Of a stretch of 64,000 nucleotides of DNA, positions 9,639 to 18,557 are shown piece by piece (positions within the stretch are counted from its first letter, which is position 1; each line of letters opens with the position of its first letter). The position numbers and the translations under genes are program-made. The stretch is from Brachybacterium avium (lineage in GTDB: Bacteria; Actinomycetota; Actinomycetes; Actinomycetales; Dermabacteraceae): positions 1,612,001 through 1,676,000 of the forward strand of contig NZ_CP022316.1 in NCBI RefSeq assembly GCF_002216795.1, read 5' to 3'. The notes under the pieces were generated by a model. It was not told the DNA's origin, searched no databases, and saw only the letters and a list, made by a program, of their open reading frames with translations.

Positions 9639-10358
9639 TCAGAATGCCGCGGAGACGAGGCCGCCGAGGGCACCGCCGATCAGCGGGCCGACGACCGGGA
9701 CCCAGGAGTACCCCCAGTCGCTGCCGCCCTTGTTCGGGATCGGCAGGAGGGCGTGCGCGATGCGCGGACCGAGGTCACGAGCGGGGTTGATGGCGTAGCC
9801 GGTGGGCCCGCCGAGGGAGGCGCCGATCGAGAGCACCAGGAGCGAGACCGCCAGCGGTCCGAGCTCGTGGGGCGTGCGGCCGAACATGACGATGATGAAC
9901 ACCAGCACGAAGGTCGCGATGATCTCGGTGACCAGGTTCCAGCCGCGGTGGCGGATCTCCGGACCGGTGGAGAAGGTGCCGAGGATGGTGCCGGCGTCCT
10001 TCTCCTGGTCGTAATGGTTCTTGTAGGCCAGCCAGGCGAGCACGGCGCCGAGGAAGGCACCGATCATCTGGGCGGCGAAGTAGGCGATGGTGTGGCCGAA
10101 GGTGACGGCGATGCCGGGGGCGTACTCCGAGGCACCGTTGGCCAGCAGGCCGATGGTGACCGCCGGGTTGATGTGCGCGCCGGTCTTGTAGGCCGTCCAC
10201 ACGCCGGCGAAGACCGCGAGGCCCCAGCCGAAGTTGATCAGCAGCCAGCCGCCGCCGTTGCCCTTGGTCTTGCCGAGGATCACGTTGGCGACGACGCCGC
10301 CGCCGAGCAGGGTCAGCATCGCCGTGCCGGCGATCTCATACAGGAAAATGGTTGCCAT
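9639..10358 (-). CDS. glpF: Glycerol uptake facilitator (aquaglyceroporin)
   Basis: A 239-residue MIP-family channel with both signature half-helix motifs, HINPAVT and AINPARD, and six predicted membrane segments. In many glycerol facilitators the second motif is NPARD, as here. The ATG at 10358 follows GAGGAGGCCCC, so the longer upstream extension is not used. It lies between glpD and glpK on the same strand and admits glycerol by facilitated diffusion, with trapping by GlpK. Confidence 0.93.
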   Translation of the reverse strand: MATIFLYEIAGTAMLTLLGGGVVANVILGKTKGNGGGWLLINFGWGLAVFAGVWTAYKTGAHINPAVTIGLLANGASEYAPGIAVTFGHTIAYFAAQMIGAFLGAVLAWLAYKNHYDQEKDAGTILGTFSTGPEIRHRGWNLVTEIIATFVLVFIIVMFGRTPHELGPLAVSLLVLSIGASLGGPTGYAINPARDLGPRIAHALLPIPNKGGSDWGYSWVPVVGPLIGGALGGLVSAAF

Positions 10359-10375
10359 GGGGCCTCCTCGTCGAG

Positions 10376-10399
10376 CGGTCCCGCATCCGTGCGGGACCG
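10376..10399. terminator. Perfect 10-bp hairpin between glpD and glpF
   Basis: CGGTCCCGCA pairs perfectly with TGCGGGACCG around a TCCG tetraloop, 112 bases after the glpD stop. It could end glpD transcripts, or partly uncouple glpD from glpF-glpK expression, or stabilise a processed mRNA end. Confidence 0.55.
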
Positions 10400-10510
10400 G
10401 TGGCATCCGGGGATGGGTGCGGACCTCGTCCGCAGTCGTCCCGCAGGCGGTCGCCTGCAGGGTGATGCGACACCCGCTCCGACCGCGTCACGGCCGGGGC
10501 GGGCGTTCGA

Positions 10511-12255
10511 TCAGTTCTGGGCGGGCACCTCCGGTGCGCTCGCGATCCGGGCCGCGGCCGCGGAATCCGAGGTCGTGGCCTCGCCGGCCAGTCGCGCCTC
10601 GATGAAGGCGCGGTACGTCTCGACCTCGCGCTGGGCGGTGCTCCCGTCCCAGCCGAGCTCGGGGCGAGCAGCGCGGCGATCTCGTCGGCCGCGGCGACTC
10701 CGCGGTCGCGGGTCTCGTAGTCCAGGCGGGTGCGGCGCTCGAGCACGTCGGACAGATGCCGGGCGCCCTCCGCCCGCACCGCGTACAGCACCTCGGCGCG
10801 CAGGTAGCGCGGCGCATGCTCGAGCGGTGCGGCGAGATCCGGGTCCTCGTCGATCAGGGCGAGCACGTCGCTCAGCAGCGCTCCGTAGCGGTAGAGCAGG
10901 CGGTCCATGCGGATCTCGTCGAAGCCGTAGCGACGGCCGATCTCCTGCTTGTCGCGCACCAGGGTGAGATGCCCCTGGGCGCCGATCACCGGGATCGAGC
11001 GGGTCAGGCTGGGACGGCCGGGCTGGGAGTCCTTGATCGCGAAGTCGACGACGTCCTCGGCCATCACCCGGTAGGTGGTGTACTTGCCGCCTGCGATCGC
11101 GGTCAGGCCGGGCTCGATCTCCATCACGGTGTGCTCGCGCGAGACCTTCGTCGAGCCGCCGTCCTTGCCGCTCTTCTTCACGGGCTGCAGCAGCGGGCGC
11201 AGCCCGGAGTAGACGCCGATGACGTCCTCGCGGTGGAGGTCCTCCTGCAGCACCTCGTTGGCGTGCTCGATCACGTACTCGATGTCGTCATCGGTCGCGC
11301 CGACGTCGCGCGGGTCCTGGGTCCAGGGGGTGTCGGTGGTGCCGATCACCCAGTACTCGTCCCAGGGGATGATGAACAGGACCGACTTCTCGGTCTGGGT
11401 GATGATGCCGGTGTCCGGCACCGCCGGGATCCGCTCACGGGCGATGGTGATGTGGATCCCCTTGGAGGCGAGCACCTCGAGCCCGGCATCCGCCCCGGCC
11501 AGCTCCTGCTGGTCCTGGGTCCAGACGCCGCCGGCGAGGATCGTCTGGCGGGCATGGATGTCGAACTCCTCGCCGGTCTCCTCGTCGCGCACCCGCGCCC
11601 CGATGACGCGCCCGCCCTCGTGGAGGTAGTCGACGACGGTGGTGTAGTTCGCGACCGCGGCATCGCGCTCCGCAGCGGAGCGCACCAGCATCATCACGAA
11701 GCGGGCATCGTCCACCTGGGCGTCGTAGTACTCCAGGGCGCCGACGGCCTTCTCGCCGTCGAGCCCCGGGAAGACCTCGAGCATCTTGCCGTGGAGGAGG
11801 TGGCGGTGCATGGGCACGGCGCGTTTGCGGCCCACGGACTGCATCGCGTCGTAGAGCATCACACCGGAGCCGATGAAGGCGCGGTCCACCACCTTCTTGA
11901 AGAAGGGGAAGACGAACTTGATCGGCTTCACCAGGTGCGGAGCGGTGTGGGTCAGCAGCAGATCACGCTCGCGCAGCGCCTCGGCGACCAGCGAGAAGTC
12001 GAGCATCTGCAGGTAGCGCAGGCCGCCGTGCATCAGCTTGGAGGAGCGCGAGGAGGTCCCCGAGGCCCAGTCGTGGGTCTCGACGAGGCCGACGGAGAGA
12101 CCGCGGGTGGTGGCGTCGAAGGCGGCACCGGCGCCGTTCACGCCGCCGCCGACGACGAGCACGTCCAGGGGTTCCTCCGCCGTGGCGGCGCGGAGACGGG
12201 ACAGATGCTCCGCCCGACCCGCCGGGGTGAGTGCAGACCGCTGCTGATCGGACAC
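10511..12255 (-). CDS. glpD: Glycerol-3-phosphate dehydrogenase, FAD-dependent (frame broken near 3' end)
   Basis: About 581 residues after restoring one base. The FAD-binding DVLVVGGGVNGAGAAFDA near the N-terminus, SSRSSKLMHGGLRYLQ, and FIIPWDEYWVIGTTDTPW are characteristic of GlpD. The frame is lost at the G4 run 10661-10664; five bases give LLAPELGWDGS and a natural end at EVPAQN. Without this the frame runs on over the glpF start. I chose the GTG at 12255 because AAGGAG lies seven bases upstream, rather than the ATG at 12273. The enzyme oxidises glycerol-3-phosphate to dihydroxyacetone phosphate and feeds electrons to the quinone pool. It is the first gene of glpD-glpF-glpK. Confidence 0.9.
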
Positions 12256-12358
12256 CTGGCTGCTCCTTCGCATCGTTACCTTCGGTTCGCGTCCTCGTCG
12301 TCACGAGCTCTTGGGAGCCGCTCTCCGACCGAACGTGGTGTTCGCCATAGTGGGACGA

Positions 12359-12389
12359 TCGTGCATCCGGCCGCAAGTCGGATGCACGA
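12359..12389. promoter_or_regulatory. Palindromic operator between glpD and its divergent regulator
   Basis: TCGTGCATCCG (12359-12369) and CGGATGCACGA (12379-12389) form a perfect 11-base inverted repeat with a 9-base spacer. It lies about 100 bases upstream of glpD and 20 bases upstream of the regulator start, so one bound protein could control both directions. The symmetry and location fit an operator for the adjacent SorC-type protein. Confidence 0.7.
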
Positions 12390-12408
12390 ACGTGCAAGAC
12401 TGGTGGCC

Positions 12409-13368
12409 ATGACTCGTGAATCCCGGCTCGAAGGCCTCTATGCGGTTGCACGGATGTACTACGGCGAGGAACGGACGATGGAATCCATCGCCGGCGAGCT
12501 GCGCGTCTCCCGCTCGACGGTCTCGCGGATGCTGCGGGACGCCCGCGAGGCCGAGCTGGTGACGATCTCCCTGCGCCCGCCGGAGGCGCAACGGGTCGAG
12601 GAGCTGGCCCGTCTCATCTCCCGGCAGTACGGGGTGCAGGTGCAGGTGGTGCCCGCCGTCCCCGGAGACGACCAGCGCGAACGCCTCCGGACGGTCACCG
12701 AGGCCGGCGGCGCCCTGCTCGATGAGATGCTCGAGCCCGGCACCACGCTCGGCATCGCCTGGGGCACCACCATGGCGGCACTGCTCGGCGCGGTCCGTTC
12801 CCGACCGGTGCCCGGGCTGCGGATCGTGCAGCTCAACGGCGCCATCAACACCGAGGGCTCGGGCCTGACCTACATCGCCACGGTGCTCGCCCGCGCCGCC
12901 ACCCGGTGGGACGCGACCGTGCACCAGTTCCCGGTGCCGGCCTTCTTCGACTACCCCGCCACCCGGGAGGCAATGTGGCGCGAGCGCTCGGTGCAGCGCG
13001 TGCTGGCCACGCAGCGCGAGGCCACCGTCGCCGTCTTCAGCGTCGGCGCCTTCGACGCGGAGGTCCCCAGCCACGTCTACACCCACAACTACCTGACCCG
13101 TGAGGATCTGAGCTCCCTGCGGGCAGACGGCGCGGTGGGCGACGTCTGCACGGTGTTCCTGCGGGCTGACGGCACCTACCGCGACATCGCGATGAACCAG
13201 CGCGGCTCCGGCACCGCCCCGGACCGCCTGCTGCGGATCCCCCGACGCCTGCTGGTGGCCTCGGGCTCCCGCAAGGCACTCCCGCTGCGAGCGGCCCTGC
13301 GGGCCGGCGTGGCGACCGACCTGGTGGTCGATGAGGTCACAGCCCGGAGCCTGGTCGCGCTGCGCTGA
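12409..13368 (+). CDS. SorC-type transcriptional regulator of the glycerol genes
   Basis: A 319-residue protein with an N-terminal helix-turn-helix (ESIAGELRVSRSTVSRML, about 25-42) and a SorC sugar-binding domain (TLGIAWGTTMAALL, VQLNGAINTEG). It is divergent from glpD and separated from it by the palindrome at 12359-12389. The ATG at 12409 is preferred: an in-frame upstream ATG at 12382 would put the coding region inside the palindrome. AAGACT lies seven bases before the ATG, so the mRNA may be leaderless. Glycerol regulons are more often controlled by GlpR (DeoR) or GlpP; a SorC protein in this place is less usual. The effector, probably glycerol-3-phosphate, is inferred. Confidence 0.85.
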   Translation: MTRESRLEGLYAVARMYYGEERTMESIAGELRVSRSTVSRMLRDAREAELVTISLRPPEAQRVEELARLISRQYGVQVQVVPAVPGDDQRERLRTVTEAGGALLDEMLEPGTTLGIAWGTTMAALLGAVRSRPVPGLRIVQLNGAINTEGSGLTYIATVLARAATRWDATVHQFPVPAFFDYPATREAMWRERSVQRVLATQREATVAVFSVGAFDAEVPSHVYTHNYLTREDLSSLRADGAVGDVCTVFLRADGTYRDIAMNQRGSGTAPDRLLRIPRRLLVASGSRKALPLRAALRAGVATDLVVDEVTARSLVALR

Positions 13369-13410
13369 CCCCGCCACACCAGACCAGACCCCACCGCACC
13401 GCACCGCACC

Positions 13411-13450
13411 GGATCACGCCGGATCACGCCGGATCACGCCGGATCACGCC
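13411..13450. repeat. Four tandem copies of a 10-bp repeat
   Basis: GGATCACGCC is repeated four times without mismatch, just after a CACCG pentamer array (about 13391-13411). The region lies between the convergent regulator and ASCH genes and has no coding role that I can see. Confidence 0.9.
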
Positions 13451-13480
13451 CGACCCGACCACACTGCGCCGCACCGGATC

Positions 13481-13527
13481 GTCAGGTTCCGTTCCATTTC
13501 GCTGCCAGATCTGGAACGAATCCTGAC
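13481..13527. repeat. 47-bp intergenic element, copy A
   Basis: Begins GTCAG and ends CTGAC with exactly 37 bases between. The left arm GTCAGGTTCCGTTCCA and the reverse complement of the right arm, GTCAGGATTCGTTCCA, match at 14 of 16 positions. Two other intergenic regions (15443-15489, 28002-28048) hold elements of the same length and ends. Confidence 0.7.
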
Positions 13528-13649
13528 AATCCCTGCCGCCCGAGCCGCGCACGGTCAAGTCACGGGTCGCGCACCGGCCGGGACGCGCATCCCCGGGGCG
13601 ACCCGGTCGAGCGGGCGCGCGGCCTGCGCAACCCGCGCTCCACGCAGCC

Positions 13650-14120
13650 TCAGCCGTTCCGGTGCGCCGCCGGGAACACGACCCGGAACGTCTCGCAGAC
13701 CACCGGCATGTCCGGGGCGAAGCCCCGGGCGGAATGCTCACCCCAGAACTGCTCATGGATGCGACGCCAGGACCGGAGAGTCCTGTCGCCCTCGCCCTCA
13801 GCACGCGCATGATCCGCCCCGACCTGGTCGAAGGGCACGATCTGGATCGAGGTCACCTCGAGCACGGCCCGTGGACGGCCCGCCCCGTCGAGGATGATCG
13901 AGAGATCACCGGCGGCAGGGAGCGGATCGCCATCCTCCTCGTAGTCACCGAGGGACGACGCGGTCGCCGTCTTCGTTCCCGCGAGCACCAGGGCGAGCAG
14001 CTCGTCAGCATGTGCAGGTGTAGCCCCGAAAGCCCAGGCCTCGGGGACGGCGGTCGGCAGATCGGGGACTTCGCGGCGGACATCGGACCAGAAGCTGGCG
14101 CACTCAGCAGTGTTCACCAT
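13650..14120 (-). CDS. ASCH domain-containing protein
   Basis: A 156-residue protein with the ASCH fold sequence: FGATPAHADELLALVLAGTKTATASSL, then DLSIILDGAGRPRAVLEVTSIQIVPF, and a HEQFW segment before the C-terminus (each quoted in part). ASCH domains are beta-barrels related to PUA and are thought to bind RNA or modified nucleosides; some hydrolyse N4-acetylcytidine. The start may be the GTG at 14117 rather than the ATG at 14120, because TAGCCT lies six bases before that GTG, which would make the mRNA leaderless. It stands alone, convergent with the SorC gene. Confidence 0.8.
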   Translation of the reverse strand: MVNTAECASFWSDVRREVPDLPTAVPEAWAFGATPAHADELLALVLAGTKTATASSLGDYEEDGDPLPAAGDLSIILDGAGRPRAVLEVTSIQIVPFDQVGADHARAEGEGDRTLRSWRRIHEQFWGEHSARGFAPDMPVVCETFRVVFPAAHRNG

Positions 14121-14239
14121 CGGAGGCTACCCGCTGGGTGATCGCGCACGGCGCCGTGACGGCAGCGATGGCAGTGAAGGAAGCGACCGTCCTCCCCGGC
14201 GCCCCGTGACGCCGCACCCCGATCTCGAGGCGCGCCCGC

Positions 14240-15322
14240 TCACGATGGCTGCCCGTCCAGGCGGAGGGAGGGCTGGTCCGCCGCGAGTCGCCGCGCCGCA
14301 CGTCGCACGCGCCGCTCGGTCGGGACTCGGAGACCGCGCTCCCCCGCCGATCGCTGCAGTCGCAGGAGCATCCGCAGGGGTTGGCGCAGGTCGCCTCCGT
14401 GGGACCGCGCCAGGGTCCAGCCCTGCGCGGCGAGCTCGTCCCGACGGGTCTCGTCCTCGCGCCATTGCTCCTTCGTCGTACGGTGGCCATCCCCGTCGTA
14501 TTCGAGGCCGAACCTGATGGATGCCCAGGCGAGGTCGACGTACCGGATCTTTCCCGTGCGGGGGTCCTCTACCGGGAGGTTCGGTTCCGGTTCCGGGAAG
14601 CCGGCGTCCATCAGCATCAGGCGCATCACGGACTCGCCCGGGGAGCGCACGCCCTCCCGCGCCAGCTCGAGCGCTCGCCGGATACGCGCGGTCCCGGCCG
14701 CACCCCGTCGGGCTTCGACCTCAGCCCGCAGGGACTCGAGGGTCTCTCCGGGATGGACGGCGTCCGGGCTGATCACCGCCTCGACAGCGGCGACCACGTC
14801 CCAGAGAGGGAGCAACGTCGCCAGCTCCCGCAGCGTCTCCGCCTGCGAGGAGACGAGGAGCCTGCCCCGTCGCGCAGTGGCTGCCTCCGGATGTCTGTGC
14901 ACGATCACCCCTCGGCCGACGCTCGAGCTCGCCCCTGGGAGGACCCGGCAGTGGAGCAGCGGCAGCGACGCCCCGCTACCGAGCGCGGATCCCGGCCGCA
15001 CGGACGGGATGAGCGGGTCCTCGGCTCCGCCCTCGGGCTCCGGTTGGCGGAGCATCCCCACACCGTCCTCGAGCCGCCAGGGAAGGGGTATGCCCCACAG
15101 CAGCGCGGCCGTCGTGTGGCTGAGCACGGATCCTGGGCGTACCGAGTTCTGCAGGGCCCACGCCAGCCCGTTGAACGATGCCGGGTGGTCGGTGAGCGTC
15201 AGGTAGCCGGGGAAGGCGGTGATGAACCGGCCCGAGGCGAGGTCCCTCGGGTGCAGGCCGAGGCTGATCCACTCCGAGCGATGGAGCAGCGCACCGTGGA
15301 AGCGCGTGAGATCTCGAGCCAT
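14240..15322 (-). CDS. AbiEi-like / endonuclease-fold hypothetical protein
   Basis: A 360-residue protein of a type common in actinobacteria. The N-terminal part (LLHRSEWISLGLHPRDLASG, then SVLSHTTAALLWG) resembles the winged-helix region of AbiEi-type antitoxin-like proteins. The C-terminal part (YVDLAWASIRFGLEYDG, then HRTTKEQWREDETRRDELAA, then GW) resembles the DUF559/Vsr endonuclease-like core with acidic residues in D-x(n)-E-x-DG spacing. TACCGT lies six bases before the ATG, so translation is probably leaderless. No toxin partner is adjacent. Function unknown; I call the fold only. Confidence 0.65.
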   Translation of the reverse strand: MARDLTRFHGALLHRSEWISLGLHPRDLASGRFITAFPGYLTLTDHPASFNGLAWALQNSVRPGSVLSHTTAALLWGIPLPWRLEDGVGMLRQPEPEGGAEDPLIPSVRPGSALGSGASLPLLHCRVLPGASSSVGRGVIVHRHPEAATARRGRLLVSSQAETLRELATLLPLWDVVAAVEAVISPDAVHPGETLESLRAEVEARRGAAGTARIRRALELAREGVRSPGESVMRLMLMDAGFPEPEPNLPVEDPRTGKIRYVDLAWASIRFGLEYDGDGHRTTKEQWREDETRRDELAAQGWTLARSHGGDLRQPLRMLLRLQRSAGERGLRVPTERRVRRAARRLAADQPSLRLDGQPS

Positions 15323-15442
15323 GGGCCGACGGTAGGCGCACGCAAGGATCAGCGAGCCGCGCCTCTGGCGCCGGTGGACCAGCAGGTCTTGTGGAGGAAC
15401 GGTTCCCGGCGTCCGCCCGACCGCCAGCCCGCACGGAGGATT

Positions 15443-15489
15443 GTCAGCTTCTGAGCCACATCAATGCCCGCATCGGTACAGATCCTGAC
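15443..15489. repeat. 47-bp intergenic element, copy B
   Basis: Same length and ends (GTCAG-N37-CTGAC) as the elements at 13481 and 28002. The arms GTCAGCTTCTGAGCC and GTCAGGATCTGTACC (second one reverse-complemented) match at 11 of 15. It lies in the 328-base gap between fdhD and the AbiEi-like gene, which otherwise holds only GC-rich sequence with no gene. Confidence 0.65.
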
Positions 15490-15650
15490 AATCCGCGCCT
15501 CGGCGACGCGCCGACCCCGCTGCGAGGCACGCCGCGGCCGCACTGCGCCCCCCCGACCATGCCTCCGCCGCGTCGCGGCCCACGCGCCGGCCACGCGCGG
15601 CCCACCCGCAGCCCACCCGCGGCCCGCGGCGAGGCCCGTGCCCGGCACGG

Positions 15651-16523
15651 TCAGCCCTCGGCCGCAGCCAGGTCCAGCCGCTCGGGATGGGTGTACACAT
15701 TCATACGGCCGTCGCCGTCCTCGGCCGTGCGGGTGAAGCCGATGAGGGTCTGCCCGAACTCCTCGGCCGTCTCCACGGCCAGGGAGCTCGCCGCGGAGAC
15801 GCAGGCCAGCAGCGGGATTCCGGCCATGCATGCTTTCTGGGCGATCTCGAAGCTGGCGCGGGAGGAGACCAGCAGGAAGCAGTCGCGCAGCGGGAGCCGA
15901 TCCTCGAGCAGGGCCCAGCCGATCACCTTGTCGACGGCGTTGTGCCGCCCCACGTCCTCGCGCACCACCAGCAGCTCCCCCGTGAGGTCCACGAGCGCTG
16001 CGGCATGCACGCCGCCGGTGCGGGCGAACACCGCCTGCTGCCGGTCGAGACCGCGGGCTGCGGCCAGGATCGTGCGCGGGTCCACCTGCCAGTCGTGCTC
16101 CAGGACGAAGCGGGACCTCTTCCGCACCGCGTCGATGCTCTCGGCCCCGCACACCCCGCAGGCCGAGCCGGCGGAGAAGTTCCTGCCCGCCAGTGGCAGC
16201 AGCTGCGGGCGGGAGGTCGTGAAGTCCATGACGTTGTAGGTGTTCTGCGCGAAGCCGGTCCCGTCATCGATCACGGCTCCGTCGCAGTAGCGGGCCTCGC
16301 GGATGTCCTCGCGATGGGCGATCAGGCCCTCCCCGTGCAGGAAGCCGTGGATGAGCTCGACGTCGTGGCCGGGGGTACGCATGGTCAGCGAGAGCTGCTG
16401 CCCGTTCAGGCGGATGTCCAGCGGTTCCTCGACGGCGACGTGGTCGCCCCTGCGCCCCGCATACAGCCTGCCCTCACGCACCCGGACGGTGCGGATCCGT
16501 GTCGCCTCGGTGACCCTGCCCAT
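15651..16523 (-). CDS. fdhD: Formate dehydrogenase accessory sulfurtransferase FdhD
   Basis: A 290-residue FdhD with the CGVCG motif (Cys122 and Cys125) that transfers sulfur from IscS to the molybdenum cofactor of formate dehydrogenase. Other family blocks are EEPLDIRLNG, TPGHDVELIHGFLHGEG, TGGVHAAAL and VREDVGRHNAVDKVIG. TATCCT lies six bases before the ATG, suggesting a leaderless transcript. No formate dehydrogenase gene is in the window, so its client is encoded elsewhere. Confidence 0.93.
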   Translation of the reverse strand: MGRVTEATRIRTVRVREGRLYAGRRGDHVAVEEPLDIRLNGQQLSLTMRTPGHDVELIHGFLHGEGLIAHREDIREARYCDGAVIDDGTGFAQNTYNVMDFTTSRPQLLPLAGRNFSAGSACGVCGAESIDAVRKRSRFVLEHDWQVDPRTILAAARGLDRQQAVFARTGGVHAAALVDLTGELLVVREDVGRHNAVDKVIGWALLEDRLPLRDCFLLVSSRASFEIAQKACMAGIPLLACVSAASSLAVETAEEFGQTLIGFTRTAEDGDGRMNVYTHPERLDLAAAEG

Positions 16524-16623
16524 CCCCCGAGGATAACCTCCTCACCTGCGACGCGGCCGGAGCCGCCGGGCATCTCCGGCATGTGCCCGGCTCGCCCAGA
16601 GCGCGAGGGTCACCCGCGGCCGG

Positions 16624-17106
16624 TCACCGGCCCTCGGCGAGGGTGCGCGCCACCCCGAGCTGCTGCTCCCAGCCGCGGTAGTTCTCCTCGTAGTTGCGTC
16701 GGCGCACCGCGTCGTCGAGCCCCAGCTTCGCGAAGCCCCGCTCCCGCACGGTGAGCCGCACCAGGTTGCGCTTCGCGGTCCCGGCGGGGTCGATGATGAA
16801 CTCGACGGTGTTGTTCGGGGCATCGGAGATCTCGCCCAGGCCTCCGCCCAGCCAGCGGAACCGGACCCGATACGGCGCCTCGCGGACCTCGACCGCGATC
16901 TGGAAGCTGCCGTGCACCGGGTCGACCACCTGGGTGACCGCGCCCTGCCGGGTGATGGTGTGCTCGCGGTACTCGCCGTCGTTGATGAACCAGCCCGGTT
17001 CGCTGATGATCGCGAAGACCCTCTCGGCGGTGGCGTGGATCAGCGCGCTGCGCACGATCTCGTCGGGGACGGGACGGTCAGCGGGGAGAACGGATGCATC
17101 GGCCAT
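16624..17106 (-). CDS. SRPBCC / AHSA1-like protein
   Basis: A 160-residue START-like fold protein. The opening SALIHATAERVFAIISEPGWFINDGE and closing RRRNYEENYRGWEQQL (quoted in parts) are typical of the activator-of-Hsp90 homology family in bacteria, which form a cavity for small hydrophobic ligands. GAGGAG precedes the ATG. It is divergent from the RibD-C reductase gene. Specific role unknown. Confidence 0.8.
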   Translation of the reverse strand: MADASVLPADRPVPDEIVRSALIHATAERVFAIISEPGWFINDGEYREHTITRQGAVTQVVDPVHGSFQIAVEVREAPYRVRFRWLGGGLGEISDAPNNTVEFIIDPAGTAKRNLVRLTVRERGFAKLGLDDAVRRRNYEENYRGWEQQLGVARTLAEGR

Positions 17107-17235
17107 GTCTGAGCTCCTCGGGGTCGGGCTGCGGCCTCATCGCCGCCTCGAGGGAATCCTGACAGACTTCGGGCATCCGGGCGAACGCGCGCCGAATGCG
17201 CGGCTCGCCACTGTGGCCTGCCCTGAGGAGTCCCC

Positions 17236-17849
17236 ATGACCCGCCAGCTCATCGTCACCGAGTTCCTCACCCTCGACGGCGTGATGGAGGCACCCGGCGG
17301 CGGGGACCACCCGCAGGCCGGATGGACGTTCCAGGGCCTCGAGTTCGTGCCCGAGGCCTACGAGATCAAGGGCACCGAGCAGCAGGAGGCGGGGGCGCTG
17401 CTGCTGGGCCGGGCGACCTTCGAGGAGTTCGCCCCGGTCTGGCCGGGGATGGACGAGGAGTTCCGGCTCTACAACCGCATGCCCAAGCACATCGTCTCCA
17501 CGACGCTCTCCGCCGAGCAGGTCGCGGGGCGGGCTGGGAGAACTGCCAGCTGCTGCGCAGCCTGGACGAGGTGCGCGCGCTCAAGGAGTCCGCGGGCGGG
17601 CCGCTGCTGGTGCACGGCTCGGCCCGGCTCGTGCAGTCGCTGGTCGCCGCGGATCTGGTGGATCGCTATCACCTGCTCACGTTCCCGGTCCTGCTCGGCG
17701 CCGGAAAGCGGCTGTTCGCGGCCGACGCCCCGGCGCAGCGCCTGGAGCTGGTGCGCTCCGCAGACTTCTCCAACGGTGTGCGCATGGCCGTCTACGACGT
17801 CCGGCGGGACTCAGCTCCGGCCGACGCCCCAGCCCCGGCCGACGTCTGA
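17236..17849 (+). CDS. RibD C-terminal-like dihydrofolate reductase family protein (frame broken by one missing G)
   Basis: About 204 residues after adding one base at the G4 run 17526-17529. The first frame gives MTRQLIVTEFLTLDGVMEAP and LLLGRATFEEFAPVWPG; the second continues WENCQLLRSLDEVRALKE, LLVHGSARLVQSL and FPVLLGAGKRLF. This is the YyaP/YwjB-like reductase family that binds NADPH and is related to RibD. TGAGGAG precedes the ATG. Such stand-alone proteins have poorly defined substrates. Confidence 0.82.
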
Positions 17850-17898
17850 GGTCCGGCGGGCGCCCCGCCGTAGGCCGACGCCCCGGCCCCGGCCGACG
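17819..17898. repeat. Short 26-bp duplication at the reductase 3' end
   Basis: GGCCGACGCCCCAGCCCCGG and six more bases (17819-17844) recur at 17873-17898 with one mismatch. The first copy encodes the Pro/Ala-rich tail of the reductase; the second lies just past its stop codon. Confidence 0.7.
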
Positions 17899-17931
17899 CT
17901 CGAGAGCGCCGTGCCGGGGACGGAAATCTGA

Positions 17932-18420
17932 TCAGGGCTTGGTGACCGCCGCGGCGAGCAGGTTCAACGACTGCTCGAGGTCCTCCTGCGGGATCATCGG
18001 GAAGCCGACGTGCTCCAGCAGCTTCGGATCGGTGACCTTGGACCAGTCGTAGGTCAAGGACACCTCGGTGGAGCCCGCGCCCTGGGGCTTGAGCTCGTAG
18101 AGCCACTCCCAGCCCAGCGGCTCGGTCGGCGCGGTGCCGTCCTCCGCCTCGTTGCCCGGCTGCCAGCCGATCATCTTGTTCTCGTCGTAGGCGGTGACGA
18201 AGTTGTGGGTGCGGTAGTCGTCGCCCCTGCCCTCGTGATGCATGTTCATCACGAACTTCTCGCCGACCTTGTCGATGCGCTCGGTGTCGTCGGAGTTGCG
18301 CACCATGCCGGAGCCGTCGAACTCGTGGTGCCGGGCCGGCAGCGTGAGCAGGTCGAAGATGTCCTTCGCGGGGACGTCGACGGTACGGGTGACGGTCAGG
18401 TGGGTCTGATTGCTGTTCAT
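17932..18420 (-). CDS. SRPBCC family protein (polyketide cyclase-like)
   Basis: A 162-residue START-like fold protein (VTRTVDVPAKDIFDLLTLP, HHEFDGSGMV, PLGWEWLYEL, VSLTYDWSKV). The ATG at 18420 follows GGGGAGC; a longer frame upstream is Arg-rich and not family-like. It is convergent with the reductase gene and is the second SRPBCC protein within 2 kb, only distantly similar to the first. Ligand unknown. Confidence 0.8.
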   Translation of the reverse strand: MNSNQTHLTVTRTVDVPAKDIFDLLTLPARHHEFDGSGMVRNSDDTERIDKVGEKFVMNMHHEGRGDDYRTHNFVTAYDENKMIGWQPGNEAEDGTAPTEPLGWEWLYELKPQGAGSTEVSLTYDWSKVTDPKLLEHVGFPMIPQEDLEQSLNLLAAAVTKP

Positions 18421-18557
18421 GCTCCCCACCCTGCCGCGCCAGCGGCGAGATGTCACCCGCAGCTCGACCGACCGGTCACCGCTGCTGGTCACAGCGGCCG
18501 GCCGGCCCGGATCGCCCGGGCCGACCGCCCCGGGTCAGCGAGGCTCGGCGGTCCCGG

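Noticed and set aside
10756..12381. Long N-terminal extension in frame with the SorC regulator at 12409
   Set aside because: It is antisense to glpD and spans the operator palindrome; the family sequence starts at 12409.
13411..13450. Direct repeats considered as a CRISPR array
   Set aside because: Units are 10 bases without spacers; there are no cas genes in the window.
17117..17163. Possible fourth 47-bp element ending CTGAC at 17163
   Set aside because: The position 47 bases away is not GTCAG; only a half site is present.
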